DNA from: Elgaria multicarinata webbii
Lineage: Eukaryota; Chordata; Lepidosauria; Squamata; Anguidae
Length of the DNA: 64,000 bases
Assembly (NCBI RefSeq): GCF_023053635.1
Contig: NC_086180.1
Location: 40,848,947-40,912,946 of the forward strand
Direction of reading: 5' to 3'
Under the pieces are notes generated by a model, which saw only the letters and a program-made list of their open reading frames with translations, was not told where the DNA came from and made no database searches. Both the position numbers and the translations under genes were made by a program. Shown one piece after another: positions 12,516 through 23,838 of the stretch; the first letter of the stretch is position 1; every line of letters begins with the position of its first letter.

Positions 12516-12762
12516 GGGTTGGATCCAGGTTTGTGCTTAATCAATGCAAGGGTGGAAGTGGACTTCCCTGCCCTCTTTTTTTACAGCATCCCATGAAAAT
12601 ACTACACAGAGATTCAGAAAACCCTGCTGAACAGAATTAGCTGCGGTTTGGGAGAGGGAGGTGGCATCTTTAAAAACTGGGCAGGGAAATGTCTGAGAAT
12701 TGAGCCCCTTCAATTGTGGAAGGTCCCTTCCTCTTTCAGAAGGCAGATCCTGGATGCAACCC
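12516..12762. mobile_element. Possible palindromic MITE
   Basis: Ends pair as GGGTTGGATCCAGG (left) against CCTGGATGCAACCC (right), and inner segments pair as GACTTCCCTGCCC against GGGCAGGGAAATGTC. Flanks are CTA and ATA, so the target duplication is unclear. No coding content. Confidence 0.5.
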
Positions 12763-14008
12763 ATAATAAACAGACCCAGCCCATTCCAAATCTAAATGGT
12801 TAGATTTCTTCCATCTCTCTTTGCTTTTTTACCTTTCTTGCTTTTGCATTGCTGTTTTGGACCAGATTAGGGTCACTAGGAACGGAGGGTTCTGGATTCA
12901 TAAACTCCAAACATTCCTAGAAACAATAGCAAAATGCACAGAACCCTACTTATTACTATCAGCAGAGTCTATTTTTGATGGCAATGTGAGTGAAGAGGGC
13001 AAGGAATAGTTTTGTGTGGAACAATACTTTATCAGCTTGAGGGTACCACTTGTAACTACCTCAGTTGAAAAAGAGTGCACAGGAACACTAGCTTTGGCAC
13101 ACAGAAGAGGAGATTTAACTTTTTCTGGGGCTAATAGGTACAGAAATGTTGTTTTTTTAGGACTGCAACGTAGAGTAGAAATAAAATTTCCCTGTGCATT
13201 GAAGTCCTAATAAGTCCTAATAAAAGATCTTGCTTTGAAGTCCTAATAAAAGATCTTGCTCACAAAAACTATGAGCCTTCCTTCAAAAACAAGTTGTTTT
13301 GTAATGTTGTTCATTAACATCGCAATAGAGGTTCGCTGATATCTAGAAACTTCTATTTCCCTCAATATGGCAGGTGTTATGAATATCATTAGTATTCAGA
13401 CATTGCAGAAGAAATGGTGGACAAGCAATCATTGTATAACAAGGAGTGTGTTTGGGAAACAAGGTATTGAAGAAGTAAACCATAAAATTTTATTTAAACT
13501 TGTTTTTCTTCAGCAGGAGACCACGGGGGAAATTTCCGATTCCAGGCTTGTAATAAAAGCACATCTATACTGAAGCTCCAGGAGATTGTACTGACTTATC
13601 CTTTAGAAAGCTCTCCAGAGTGAAATTGCAATGTATCTCTCAATTAACAGGAGCATTTTAGTTCAAATGGTCAAGTATCACCTGTGTTCACTTGCTGGGC
13701 ATCATCATTTCAGGTACAAAACATAGACAGGTTCCTGTGGACAAACTAGCATGTGACCAAGTAATTAAAAACAGCATCCTATTGAATGGAGACAAGGGAG
13801 CTACAGTTTTACAGACTGTCATCTTTGGCATAGATAGATTGTTTTCAGTTCAGCGTATTGTCTAAGATTCAGCTATTACGTTATTTGCATAGGGTGGTGA
13901 GGATGCACATGTGACATGTACTTTCTTTTCTGTACTTCTAACTTGCATAGGGTGGTGAGGAAGCACTGATAGCCAGAACAGACTTTTCTATGAATGGATG
14001 TTTAGCAA
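12763..14008. other. Unassigned sequence with local duplications
   Basis: Contains a tandem duplication at 13198-13260 (unit includes GTCCTAATAAAAGATCTTGC) and a separated direct repeat TTGCATAGGGTGGTGAGGA at 13885 and 13943. No exon or transposon recognised. Confidence 0.4.
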
Positions 14009-14011
14009 TTA

Positions 14012-14411
14012 TGGCCATTTCTACACTAGCCCGGTGTAGAGGGAGGGAGGGTGGAGGATCTCACAATATCCTGATCATGAGATCTTCCCCTTAGTCTAAA
14101 TGCAGGCACGACATCCTGGGAGGAAGGAGAGTGTCATGCCCACCATTTTTTTTTTAAAGGAGCTGAGTGCACATGCGCTCCAATGAAAAGTGAGTATTTT
14201 TAAAAAAGAAAAAGCCTTGACCCCAGGACGGGTGGCCACACCTCCTGTGGTCTTGAGACCACAGGAAGAATTGGATTTTCCCAGGGAGTACTTATCCCTG
14301 GGGAAACCTGTTCTTGTCCCTCCTTTTTCCCAGGAGTCCCTGTGCATCATTTGGATGCACAAGGACTCGGCTGTGACCAGCCTGCATTTTCAGGCTGGGG
14401 TAGAAATGGTC
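14012..14411. mobile_element. 400-bp inverted-repeat MITE
   Basis: Left end TGGCCATTTCTACACTAGCC is matched by a right end ending GGCTGGGGTAGAAATGGTC. It holds the shared core at 14339-14364 (CCTGTGCATCATTTGGATGC) and a small inner hairpin near 14243. TTA precedes the left end, but the right flank was altered by a 5S retrocopy insertion, so the target duplication is not confirmed. The downstream copy of the duplicated site (14552) keeps GGCC, showing the original right end. Confidence 0.7.
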
Positions 14412-14417
14412 TGTGTC
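14402..14417. repeat. Target-site duplication (left) of 5S retrocopy
   Basis: AGAAATGGTCTGTGTC, repeated with one change at 14552-14567 after the A-rich tail. A 16-bp duplication is typical of LINE-mediated insertion. Confidence 0.85.
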
Positions 14418-14527
14418 GCCTACGGCCATACTACCTTGAACACGCCCGATCTCGTCTGATCTCGGAAGCTAAGCCTGGTTAGTACCTGGATGGGAGACCG
14501 CCTGGGAATACCGGGTGCTGTAGGCTT
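14418..14527 (+). pseudogene. Retroposed 5S rRNA pseudogene
   Basis: Near-complete vertebrate 5S rRNA from GCCTACGGCCATACTACC to GGGTGCTGTAGGCTT, 110 bp instead of about 120. It lacks about 10 bases in the middle (AAGCTAAGC joins directly to CTGGTTAGTAC), which removes part of internal box A and the intermediate element but leaves box C (GGATGGGAGACCGCC). An A-rich tail (14528-14551) and a 16-bp target duplication follow, so this is a copy made from RNA by a LINE machinery, not a tandem 5S gene. It landed in the right end of a MITE. Low divergence suggests a fairly recent event. With a damaged internal promoter it is unlikely to be transcribed by Pol III. Confidence 0.92.
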
Positions 14528-14551
14528 AAAAAGAAAAGAAAAAAAGAAAAA
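14528..14551 (+). repeat. A-rich tail of 5S retrocopy
   Basis: About 24 bases of A with scattered G between the 5S 3' end and the right target duplication. It is either a decayed poly(A) or an A-rich template tail. Confidence 0.8.
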
Positions 14552-14567
14552 AGAAATGGCCTGTGTC

Positions 14568-17134
14568 TCCATTTCCTGGTTTACTCTCAAATGTCCCTCT
14601 ACACCCAAGCTATGATCCCAATCTGGATTGGGTCCATGTGCCTACTCTTGAGTAAAAATGGTTCAGGGGAGACACACATTTAAAGTAATATTTGTTTTGG
14701 CCCTGACATCAGAATTGCAGAAACAAAATCTAGGGAAATGTACAAATACAATGCTGTCTTGTGCGACAACAGTATTTCTTTCTGTAGGCAAATTTTATGT
14801 TCTTTGGAGCACAATCTATATTTCATCATAGTTAACTAGTATTGAAATGGGTGTCCTTCATGTATATGCCCTATGGTATCCATCATGTATATGTGCTGAC
14901 ATGGAGTCAAGTGCATTGAAAAAAATTCACCTCAGCTCAATGAAAATCTTGTTGGCCGATAAGACATTACAGGAAGTGCTAAATGGTCTTGCTCATTTCA
15001 GGACCTGCCAAAAGAAGTTGCATGGATGAATTACTACCTCCCCTCCTTTTTGCAGTCCTGGTGCACCACCAGAGATGTATGGTCTGTATCACGTATACAT
15101 ATACACTTCTCACTGAAGAGTCAAACATTACTTCAGACATTACCTAGAACCACTTGCACATATGGATGGATATACATTTCATTTTTGCTTGCAAAGCATG
15201 AGCATGTCCCGTTTGAAGCCCCGAATGTGAGCATGAGCATGTGCCTGCCAAAATTTTCACAACTTGTTGAATTGTTCTCCCATCCAATTCCCAATTCGAA
15301 TTGTGTAAGTTCCTAATTTGCACAAATTTCCTTAATAATCAGCCCTGCTTTAGTCTATGGAAGAACATTGGGCAAATTAGGAAATTTCCACAAAACTGGG
15401 GGAATTTTGGGAGATTTGCACAGAACTCCCATCCGATCACTGTTTAATTTGCACTAGATTTCCATTCGCACAAAGCAAGCCACAATGGACATGAGATGAA
15501 CAGTGATACAGTATTCAGAGAATCCTCGCAATCTCGAACATCGCTGGCTAACCCATCTCTACTTTTACTTCCTCTCTTAATGCCTCCTTAAGATGTGAAC
15601 CTGCCATTAGCAGTTGATACCAGTAATGCAACGTATTGTGAAAGTCATTGCTATTGTTTGAGGAGTCCTGAAACAAGTAGGTGTGTTTCTTTTCTTGACC
15701 TTTCAGAATACCTCACAAAAGGCAGCAACCATAGTCTCTTGGGGATACTAAGATGATCAAAAATTAATCTTCCTCTCAGCCAGAAACTGTCAAATAGCAT
15801 TTTGTCCTTACATTCAAAAGTAAAGTTCAATAAGGTGAAAATTCATAGATCTTCAGTTTGGCTTGTGAAGTAAGTTAATTTTGAACAAGCATAATCTTCA
15901 CAGCAAAGTTCATATCCATCAAATCTATCTCTTATTTAAGTTCTTTTGTTATATCTGTCAAATTCAGTAGGACTATGCCACTTAACTAAGCACTTCCACA
16001 TATCTCTTAGGGCTAATTAAGATAAATCCTCACTGCTTGTTGGTGTTGACTTGACAGAGGTAACTTGGATTTCATCCCATTTTTTTTTAATTAGGGGCAC
16101 TGTAATGCTGGTTTTAATGTCCCTAAGAAGTAGGAAACAAAATCAAAAACAGACTTTTCTTTGCTCTTTTGATAAAAGTAATTAAATGGTTAGCGCTGTT
16201 AAATTAAATCATTAAAAAAATCCTCCAAAAAAGCCCAGAGCTTCATATAGAAACCATGATGACTACAAAATGGCAGCTAAGACCTCTGTACACACACAAT
16301 GGAACTCCTTTGTTCTGCATTTTGTAGTAAACAACATCAGTGAAACCACTTAGCTGGGACACCTGGGGAGAAACCGGGATGAGGCCCATTTTAACAAATA
16401 AGTTGAGTGAGGCAATAATGTTTGACAAGCCCCCATTGTATCATTTTGCATTGGCAATAGGGTAAAAAAAAAAATTAAAAATATTAAGGCAACACAACAC
16501 AATGCCTTTAAAGTGTTCAACTGAAGCAACAACACAAGTACTTTCCTGCAACAATTCCAGTATTATTGATAGGTTTGTTGTAGTGATGTGTTCCTATTTA
16601 GAGCAACAATCATAGGCCATATGTATTCTAGAGATTTCACTGAGGTTGGTTTGGGGTTCTAATATTCTTGTTGTTCACTGCAGTGAGAGCTGGGCCTAGT
16701 TCAAGAGAAGTGATGCTGTGTGATGGTGGTATGAGTTTGTCCTACACCACAATGCTCATAGAGGAAGCATTCATCTTGCAACCATCTCTCCTACTTCAGC
16801 TGAATTGGGGGCATGATCAGCAGGCACACCCATAATCTTCCAGTTTTACACTTCAGATATGTGAGTCCAACAATTTCAGTTTAGACCCACCCACCCACCC
16901 ACCCCCATTCCTTATGCCCTAGACTATGTATCTTCTGCCTATTTGTATCGGCGTCATGGGAGTGTGGAAAATTCAGTATCTTGACCAAGAACTCATCCAG
17001 AAAATGTCAGCAGGTGTCCTGCTCTTCTGGCTAAAGAGATAAGTGTGAAGACACATGAACAATACTTGTATCTTAGAAATCAATGGAACTATAAAGTTGG
17101 GGAAAGGAGAGTGAATAGGGCTGGTGGTGGGAAT
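14568..17134. other. Unassigned sequence
   Basis: About 2.6 kb with no recognised LINE, SINE or exon. At 15270-15560 there is a stretch of alternating TTTGCAC/GTGCAAA-type words like those flanking 24.65-25.67 kb, probably an old unclassified repeat. The rest looks unique. Confidence 0.35.
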
Positions 17135-17607
17135 TAACATTCAAAGCCCTAAACAGCTTGAGGCCAGGCTATCTGAAGGAACGCCTCCTCCCATATGTAC
17201 CTGCCCAGAACCTAAGGGATTCTTCTCCATGAGCCAATGCCAAAGGAAGTGAGGCAAGTGGCTACCAGGAGGAGGGCCTTCTCTGCTGTGGAAAGAGCTC
17301 CCTAAAGAGGTTCACCTGTCACCTACACTATACTCCTTTAGATGTCAGCTGAAGACCTTTTTATTTTCTCAGCATTTTAACAGTCTAGTAACTTAATTTT
17401 AACTTTGCTGTTTTAAATTTGTATTTTAAATCTGCATTAATTTCTGCATTACTGCTTGATTTTATCCTGGTTGTGTTTTTATTGAATTTTATATTATGCT
17501 TTTATACTGTTTGTTTTATATTTTGATTGGTTTTTGTGGGGGGTGGGTTGTAAACCACCCAGGGAGTTTATTGGGCAGTATAAAAATGCAATAAATAAAT
17601 AAATAAG
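17135..17607 (+). mobile_element. L2-like LINE 3' end
   Basis: Plus-strand fragment matching the end of the 47.5-kb copy: AAGCCCTAAACAGCTTGAGG, GAAGGAACGCCTCCTCCCAT, GAGGAGGGCCTTCTCTGCTG, then a T-rich 3' UTR and tail GGGCAGTATAAAAATGCAAT-AAATAAATAAATA. It keeps the last part of the RT C-terminus plus the 3' UTR. It is more diverged than 47.5 kb and 5'-truncated. Confidence 0.85.
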
Positions 17608-18345
17608 TTGGTGATGTGGAAGCCGTTGGAGGCCATCACACTCACAATGAGATTGGGAGGAAAATGGGGCTTGGTTTGGAATGGGATTGATCTTAAAATA
17701 TTTATTTTTGATCAACAATTTATATTTTGATGAATTAATATTTATTTTGAACATCAATATATTTATTTTTGAACATTCTTGAAAACACTTTTTCACTGAG
17801 CCCATCCCAATCCAGATGGTAGCATTTCTCTGATCTTTGAGCAAGCAGCTTATTAAAGACTGCTCTCTTTCTTAGGTAGGAAGCCCTACAAGCCCATCCT
17901 GGATTATCCTTGTCTCTGGGGCATTGACAGCAGGTATGGTGCTGTCATTGCTCCCCCTGGTTCTTCCCTCCCCACACACCTTGGCCACTTCTTTCTCCTC
18001 TTCGTTAACAGCCACCTCCCCTCCAATTCTTCAGCCACATCCACCATTTCACCCACCCACCCCACCTGCTGCCTGCTCCAGTGCTCTGCTCTGCTCTGCT
18101 CTCACCTGCCACCCATCAACTTAAATTACCCCACATTTAATGCCTGACAAGGCAATGTTGGGATATAGCCAGGTTGCTTGGGACTTCAATGGTGGCACTC
18201 TTGGAATTGGTATTTTACATGTAAATTGATATGTTATTTTAAGTTTTAAAAATGGTGGGAGCCACCAGTTTGTTTACACTGTGGGGGTATTATTGACCCT
18301 GAAGAGTAATGTGCAACTATATAGCTTTACTGGAAAAGGGATAAG
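17608..18345. other. Unassigned sequence
   Basis: A C/T-rich stretch near 17940-18120 yields a Pro/Ser-rich 66-codon frame that I do not accept as coding. Nothing else recognised. Confidence 0.35.
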
Positions 18346-18346
18346 G

Positions 18347-18386
<40 letters not shown>
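18346..18386. repeat. (AAT)n microsatellite
   Basis: About 13 AAT units after CATTAATAATAATA; no clear retroelement tail is left beside it. Confidence 0.9.
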
Positions 18387-19071
18387 TTTACTTGATAATT
18401 TCCACCATGTATTTTGTTTGTGTGGCTTTCTTGGGGTACATTTGACCCTGATACTGGATTGGTACAATCAATTTTCCTATAACTGTAACACAGGTAAAAC
18501 CGTTAAAGCAATCCACAATAAGCATAAGGATTTGAATTGGTGGCATAAAGCAAGTACATTGTCATAAATATGATATGGCTTAAACTTTTAAGCAGTTGCA
18601 TAAATATCATGGAGACTTTGTTAAAAAAAAAAATCTGAGCTATATCCATGATTTTGGAGAAGTGTTTCATCATTGATCCACTTCACAGAAGGAGAATAAA
18701 GCCACAGTCATAAAGTTTCATATTAATTTGCTTAATAACTCTTATGCCATTAGAATCAATTTGTAGGACAGGCCCTTATCAGATCTGCACAAAGCTATCA
18801 TTCATGGCTAAAAGCCATTTGAAATAATTTATAGTTAGTTAAAGAAATAGAAAATACATTACATCTTTGAACATTAATTTTACATGTTTTGACTGTTATG
18901 ACTAATTCATCATGCATGTTTTATAACAAAACATTTTTAAAAGATCTTGCCAAATGCTTCCTGCTGATGCACAGATTGACATTTTTTTATCATTACTTGC
19001 AAAGCTGCAGGTTTTATAACTTCGTTCAAAATGAAGGAAAGTTTTAAACAGGTGGCTGTACAATAATTTTG
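18387..19071. other. Unique AT-rich stretch, possible conserved noncoding DNA
   Basis: No repeat recognised. The composition is AT-rich but mixed, with many TAAT, ATTA and CATTAG words and no simple repeats, a texture often seen in deeply conserved noncoding elements of gene deserts. This is an impression only; nothing here proves constraint. Confidence 0.2.
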
Positions 19072-19104
<33 letters not shown>

Positions 19105-19318
19105 TTATTTATTTTTGCATTTATATCCTGCCTTTTTTCCTCCAAGGAACCCATAATCATTCTCCTCTCCATTTTATCCTCACAACAACAACCCTGTGAG
19201 GCAGGTTGGACTGAGAGGCTGTGACTGGTGCCCAGTGCATTACCATGGCTGTGTGGGGACTAGAACCTGGGTCTCCCAGCTCCCAGTCCAACACTCTAGC
19301 CACTACACCACACTGGCT
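19072..19318 (-). mobile_element. Sauria SINE (minus strand)
   Basis: Read on the minus strand: CCAGTGTGGTGTAGTGGCTA, GTGTTGGACTGGGAGCTGGG, AGACCCAGGTTCTAGTCC (box B region), a middle with GAGGCTCACAGGG-like words, then GGATATAAATGCAAAAATAA and a (TAGA)n tail at 19072-19105. This matches the tRNA-related head and Bov-B-like tail of Sauria SINEs, which are restricted to squamates. It is close to full length. Confidence 0.88.
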
Positions 19319-19478
19319 AATTCATTAATCTGGGCCATTTGCATTGATTAGGCAGAGCCAACTACTTGTATTTTTGCCTTACTGTAATTATATGTGACAT
19401 TCCTACCCAGGTCCCACCCTTCTCCAGTTTCTACCTCAGCGTGCTTTCACTTGGATCACTTGTCCCCACTGACACGAA

Positions 19479-19618
19479 GGCCCTTTCTACACCTAAGAAT
19501 TATCCCAGGAAAATGGAGGGATCATCCCTGCCTGCTCCTGGGATCCCCTGTTTGTCATTTGGATTCAGAGGGATGATCCCGTTATGATCCCGGGGGGAAA
19601 GGCAGGTGTAGAAATGGC
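19479..19618. mobile_element. 140-bp hairpin MITE
   Basis: Ends GGCCCTTTCTACACCT and AGGTGTAGAAATGGC form inverted repeats. The core at 19547-19572 (CCTGTTTGTCATTTGGATTC) is shared with the other hairpin elements. Flanks (GAA, ACA) do not give a clear duplication, so this copy is older or the exact end is off by a base. Confidence 0.7.
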
Positions 19619-19724
19619 ACAAAACTTCAGACCTTTCTCTGTCTCTCTGGGTTCCAGAGATGTCCATTCTGCCTTATTGGTTCCCTCAACCCATTACAAG
19701 AGAAGTAACAAGGAAATAGATTTA

Positions 19725-20466
19725 GGGCCTTCCTAGACGAGGCCTTAGCGCGCCTTCAGACCCGGTTTCCCTCCTGTGCATCCACATGACACACAGGGGA
19801 ATCCGGCGGCAGGCCGCGCTGAGGCCTGGTCTAACGCGCCATAAGCGAATTCGCTTATGGCGCGCCTTTTCCCCAGCTCCGGCCTCAGGCCGGGGCTGGG
19901 GGAAGTGTAGTGACTTCCGAGGCTTTTTGCGGCTACTCACTTACTCACGAGTAGCCGTGAAAAGCCGCGGACCTGGCACAGCGCTCATACGAGCGCTGTG
20001 CCCATCGGCCCGGGGGGAGGAAGAGAGGGGAGGGGGAAGGATGGCAGGGTGGGTGGCAAGGGGGGGCGGGTGAGATTGCGCCACGCGCTGCCACCGCCCG
20101 AGCAAGCAGGCGAGCGGCGCTTGCCCGGGCAATGCCTGGCATGGGGCGGCATTGCCAGGGCAAGTGCCGCTCGCCTGCTTGCTTGGGCGGCGGCGGCGCA
20201 CGGCGCGATCTCAGCCTCCACCCCCTTGCCACCCACCCTGCCATCCTTCCCCCCCCCCGGTAAAAAAAACACACAAAAAAGGACTTACCAGTCCGCCGTC
20301 TTCGGGCCGCACCCGGCCCCTTTAAAATAAAAAAAAATGGTGGACGCCGCAGGGATCCGACGTCCCTGCGCGTCCGACGTCTGGAACCCTGGGCGAGGCG
20401 CGCTAACGTTAGCGCGCCTCGGCCCCGCCTCCCTGCCGGGATAACCCAGCAGGTCTAGCAAAGCCC
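19725..20466. mobile_element. 742-bp GC-rich multi-hairpin MITE
   Basis: Bounded by TTA on both sides (19722-19724, 20467-20469) with ends GGGCCTTCCTAGAC and GTCTAGCAAAGCCC. It carries the shared core at 19773-19798 and a chain of inverted repeats: around 19852 (GCCATAAGCGAATTCGCTTA), 19975-20003 (GGCACAGCGCTCATACGAGC), a pair of about 100-bp arms at 20040-20139 and 20143-20247, and 20394-20420 (GAGGCGCGCTAACGTTAGCG). It is very CpG-rich. No transposase. The many overlapping frames here are by-products of GC content. Confidence 0.85.
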
Positions 20467-20469
20467 TTA

Positions 20470-20889
20470 ATAATGGTATTGTAATGAGTCAGTCAACATG
20501 TGAGAGTTTGTATTTAAAAAAGAAACACAAAAAAAGATTTATTTAAAATACAAAGAGATGTATGTTATTAATATTAATCAATACTTGGCCCTAAATTCCT
20601 TACCTTCTAAAATCCTATACAGAAACTCCACTAGCTAAATGTTTCTTCTTCAATCCCTAAATCTTATGCATTTGACGAATTGTCAGATCTCCCTTTATAT
20701 ATCCTCTGCAGCCTCACACACACAAGCCCCTCCTGCCTTTCATTCACTCTCTAGCATACTTTTAACCCTATCTTATCTAGGTTACAGTTATCAATAGAAG
20801 CATATACATTACAACAACAGGCATATGTTACAGAGTAGAATCCAGCCTTAAAATATCAATAAATGTTTACATTTGTATTAATTTTAATT
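20470..20889. other. Unassigned sequence
   Basis: AT-rich with no recognised element. Confidence 0.35.
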
Positions 20890-21100
20890 CCAGAAGAGGT
20901 ACTGAGAAAGACAGTTCTTCAAGGACATGTTGCAGGAGTGAAATTGACATGAAATGTGATATCAAACTGTGTCTTAAGGACACAGGTGTACATATATGTG
21001 TATACACTGTTGGGAGACTTTCTGGTTTCATGAAAATAAAATGCTGGACTAGAAGGATCTTTGGTCTCATCCAGCTCTGCAGCAGTTATGTTCTTAAAAC
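20890..21100 (+). mobile_element. SINE-like repeat tail
   Basis: The right part reads ATGCTGGACTAGAAGGATCT, TTGGTCTCATCCAGCTCTGC and ends in TTATGTTCTT. This is the plus-strand tail of a family also seen at 26690, 27890, 38355 (minus) and 53115 (minus). The left part is unclear. Confidence 0.5.
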
Positions 21101-21106
21101 AATTTA

Positions 21107-21225
21107 AGGCACAATCCTCTGGTTGTATACACAATAAAAAGGCCCACAACACCCAGCATGGCTGGCTAGAACAGGCTGGGAGTTGTAGGTCTTTTTTCAG
21201 TCAAAGCAAGTATAGGATTGCACCC
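21107..21225. mobile_element. Palindromic MITE with TTA duplication
   Basis: Starts near GGCACAATCC, ends TATAGGATTGCACCC, and is flanked by TTA (21104-21106 and 21226-21228). The inner arms pair as CACAACACCCAGCATG against GGCTGGGAGTTGTAGG. Same family as 25841 and 33577. Confidence 0.75.
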
Positions 21226-21228
21226 TTA

Positions 21229-23290
21229 GAGTCCTTCACACTAAGAAATATATTGAAGAATACATTTATAGGGTCTAGAGCCTACCTTTTCAGATGGGGC
21301 CTTTAAAATGATCACATACAGGGCGATTTTTTTTTTCCGGTTGAAGGCCATATTCCTCAGGGGCTGCATGTTGGTGGTTGGAGGGGCTGGAGTGAATGCT
21401 CACCCTCCTTCTGCCCTCTCCTTTTCCTTCCACTCCATTTCTCCCTCTCCATTTTTGTTCTTAGCCAGTAGGCTGTCAAAAGGAAAGGACAGATCACTCT
21501 TGCTAGAGGTCTGAATGGATCACATGCAGAGGGCTTTTGAAGTTAAGCTGAGGGATATATTAAATTATATGTGGTCCAAGGGCTACAGGTTGCACACCCC
21601 TCACGCAAGGGGTGCACATTTTGTCAATTCTCTATATACTGTCTCCACAAGCAGCCATTCCACCTGGCTGAATCTAGGTGACAGGCAAGACTCTGAGGTG
21701 CCACCCATCAGCTCAGCTTTAACCAACTTTCAGAACTAGGGTTGTACAGATTTTGTAACATCTGTTCTGCCTGTGTTTTGTGGGTTGTCAAGTGCCTTTT
21801 GTTCCATCATCCGTTCATTGATGGAATTGGATGTTTCCCAATTTCCCAAATTTGCACAATTCATCCTCACAAAAATGTACAAATCCCCCCCCCCCCGGTG
21901 AATTTGCATGCTTTATTCTATGGGGAAGTGTTTATTTTCACCCATTTTTAAAATATATGTGTGTGTGTTTTTCTACAACTAAATGTGTGTAAAATTCCAT
22001 AAAGTTAGGGGGAGGGGGGAATGGTCCGCAAGTCAGCAGAATCCTTGCAACTCAAGAGAAGCCAGTTCACAATCCATGGATCATAGAAACCTGAATTCAT
22101 TTGATTCCTTTGCAGATTTCTTTGACATCCCTATTCAGAACTGTCTCCTGTATCGAACTTTTCTACCTGGTCATTACATGATGTCTTTATATAACAGTAT
22201 GAAAAAGTTGGTACTTGAATTTGCTTATTTTCCTCTTATTTCACCATTCCTTTTCTTTTTGCATTGCATCTCTTCAAAATCTAAACTGCCCTAGAAGAAG
22301 CTATACAATTATAGTAAGTAAAATACACAGTACTACACTGAATGATTATTTGCTCTTGTCTTTCATTCCTTGACTTTGCACTATTTACATTACTTAGTCT
22401 GGCTTTGTTTCATTTTGATCATTATTTTCTTTAATTCATCCTTCTCCTCCATTAATTTTATTTTAGGGGATTTTCAGCATGGTATATTAATTCATTTCAC
22501 TCAACATGTGCATAAGCCTGAACTTTGGTACCATACATATTCATGACAATATAATCTATATTCCCTTTATGGTTTGCTGTCACGCTGTATGTGTTTCTGC
22601 CTGTGTAGGGGAGAAAAGAATGTCATTCTGTCAAGATCCATTATGCATCTTTTAATGATTGTGGCACATTCTGGTAATACGTTTTTTTTCCAACGGTACA
22701 TACAGGTCCTAAGATGTTAAACTCATTTATATCAATTTTCGAGAGTGCATATGAGGATTTCCCACCCTGAGTTTCAACTAAAACCACTTCAGATTATACT
22801 TTTGGCATATGTCTCCCACTCACTTGTCAGCACCAAGGTCACACTGGTAATCCTGCAGTTCCATGTTGCTGTTGTTGTTGTTGAAGTAGAACCATCTTTT
22901 TTGAGGTCCCCAAAGTGGCATATGTCAAATCGGTTCTCTTAGGTTCTTCCGAGTGCATCACTAATTTTTAATCTCCAGTTTTTCTAATATAAGGACAACC
23001 ACCTGTTTCTTTTCTTCTGCTCTCTGTCTTAGAAGGACTATATTATTTCTAATTAGTGCCAAATATATATTCAAATAATTGCCAGATTTTGTATTTCCAA
23101 AGGGAGGATGGACATTCCTTATCCCAGAATGACTTTTGAAGACTGAGATCATCCCAGCATCCCTCAGGAAGTATGGCTGGGAGGTGTCTATAGGTTTGTG
23201 CCTTAAATGAAATTTGTCCTTTCCCCCCCACAAACATTTGTTCTTCAACATAACAAGTGGCATGCTTTAGAGAGGAATCCAGAATAACAG
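21229..23290. other. Unassigned sequence
   Basis: About 2 kb without a recognised transposon. It includes a C homopolymer near 21888 and a GTT/TTG tract near 22866. No credible exon. Confidence 0.35.

Positions 23291-23353
<63 letters not shown>
23291..23353. repeat. (CT)n microsatellite
   Basis: Uninterrupted 63-bp CT tract. The length and purity suggest active slippage. Arg/Glu repeat frames across it are artefacts. Confidence 0.95.
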
Positions 23354-23359
<6 letters not shown>

Positions 23360-23599
23360 CCATCTTCTGAAAATTCTTTTTGCATTAAACAGGCCTCTGA
23401 ACCCATCTAAGTCACTCACCTTGCCAGGGATAGAGCTGGTGGCTGAGAGGATTTTAATCTGGCAAATCCATAGCTTTTCTTCTCCCACCCCCATCACCAG
23501 CATTCCCCCTTCCCTCCCCCCCCCCCACTCCCTGAGGTCGGACTGCTGACTTCATGAGATGGAGCCACCACAGAGCTTTCCTTGGCAGAAGGACTTAGG

Positions 23600-23830
23600 T
23601 AGGGTGACCATCTGAAAAAGAGGACAGGGCTCCTGTATCTTTAACAGTTGCATAGCAAAGGGAATTTCAGCAGGTGTCATTTGTATACATGCAGCACTTG
23701 GTGAAATTCCCTCTGCATCACAACGGTTAAAGCTACAGGAGCCCTGCCCTCTTGACCAGATGCATACAAATGACACCTGCTGAAATTCCCTTTTCTGTAC
23801 AACTGACCTCATTTTTACATGGTTGCCCTA
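23600..23830. mobile_element. 231-bp hAT MITE with 8-bp TSD
   Basis: Starts TAGGGTGACCATCTG, ends CATGGTTGCCCTA, flanked by GACTTAGG (23592-23599) and GACTTGGG (23831-23838). Long internal inverted repeats pair CAGGGCTCCTGTATCTTTAA with GGTTAAAGCTACAGGAGCCC, and GGGAATTTCAGCAGGTGTCA with TGACACCTGCTGAAATTCCC. It shares its termini with the 3.6-kb element at 51572-55172. Confidence 0.88.
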
Positions 23831-23838
23831 GACTTGGG

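Noticed and set aside
14418-14527. A functional 5S rRNA gene
   Set aside because: The internal promoter lacks about 10 bases across box A/intermediate element, and an A-rich tail plus target duplication mark it as a retrocopy.
19725-20466. A CpG-island promoter of a host gene
   Set aside because: It is bounded by terminal inverted repeats and TTA duplications, and no exon follows; the GC content belongs to the MITE.
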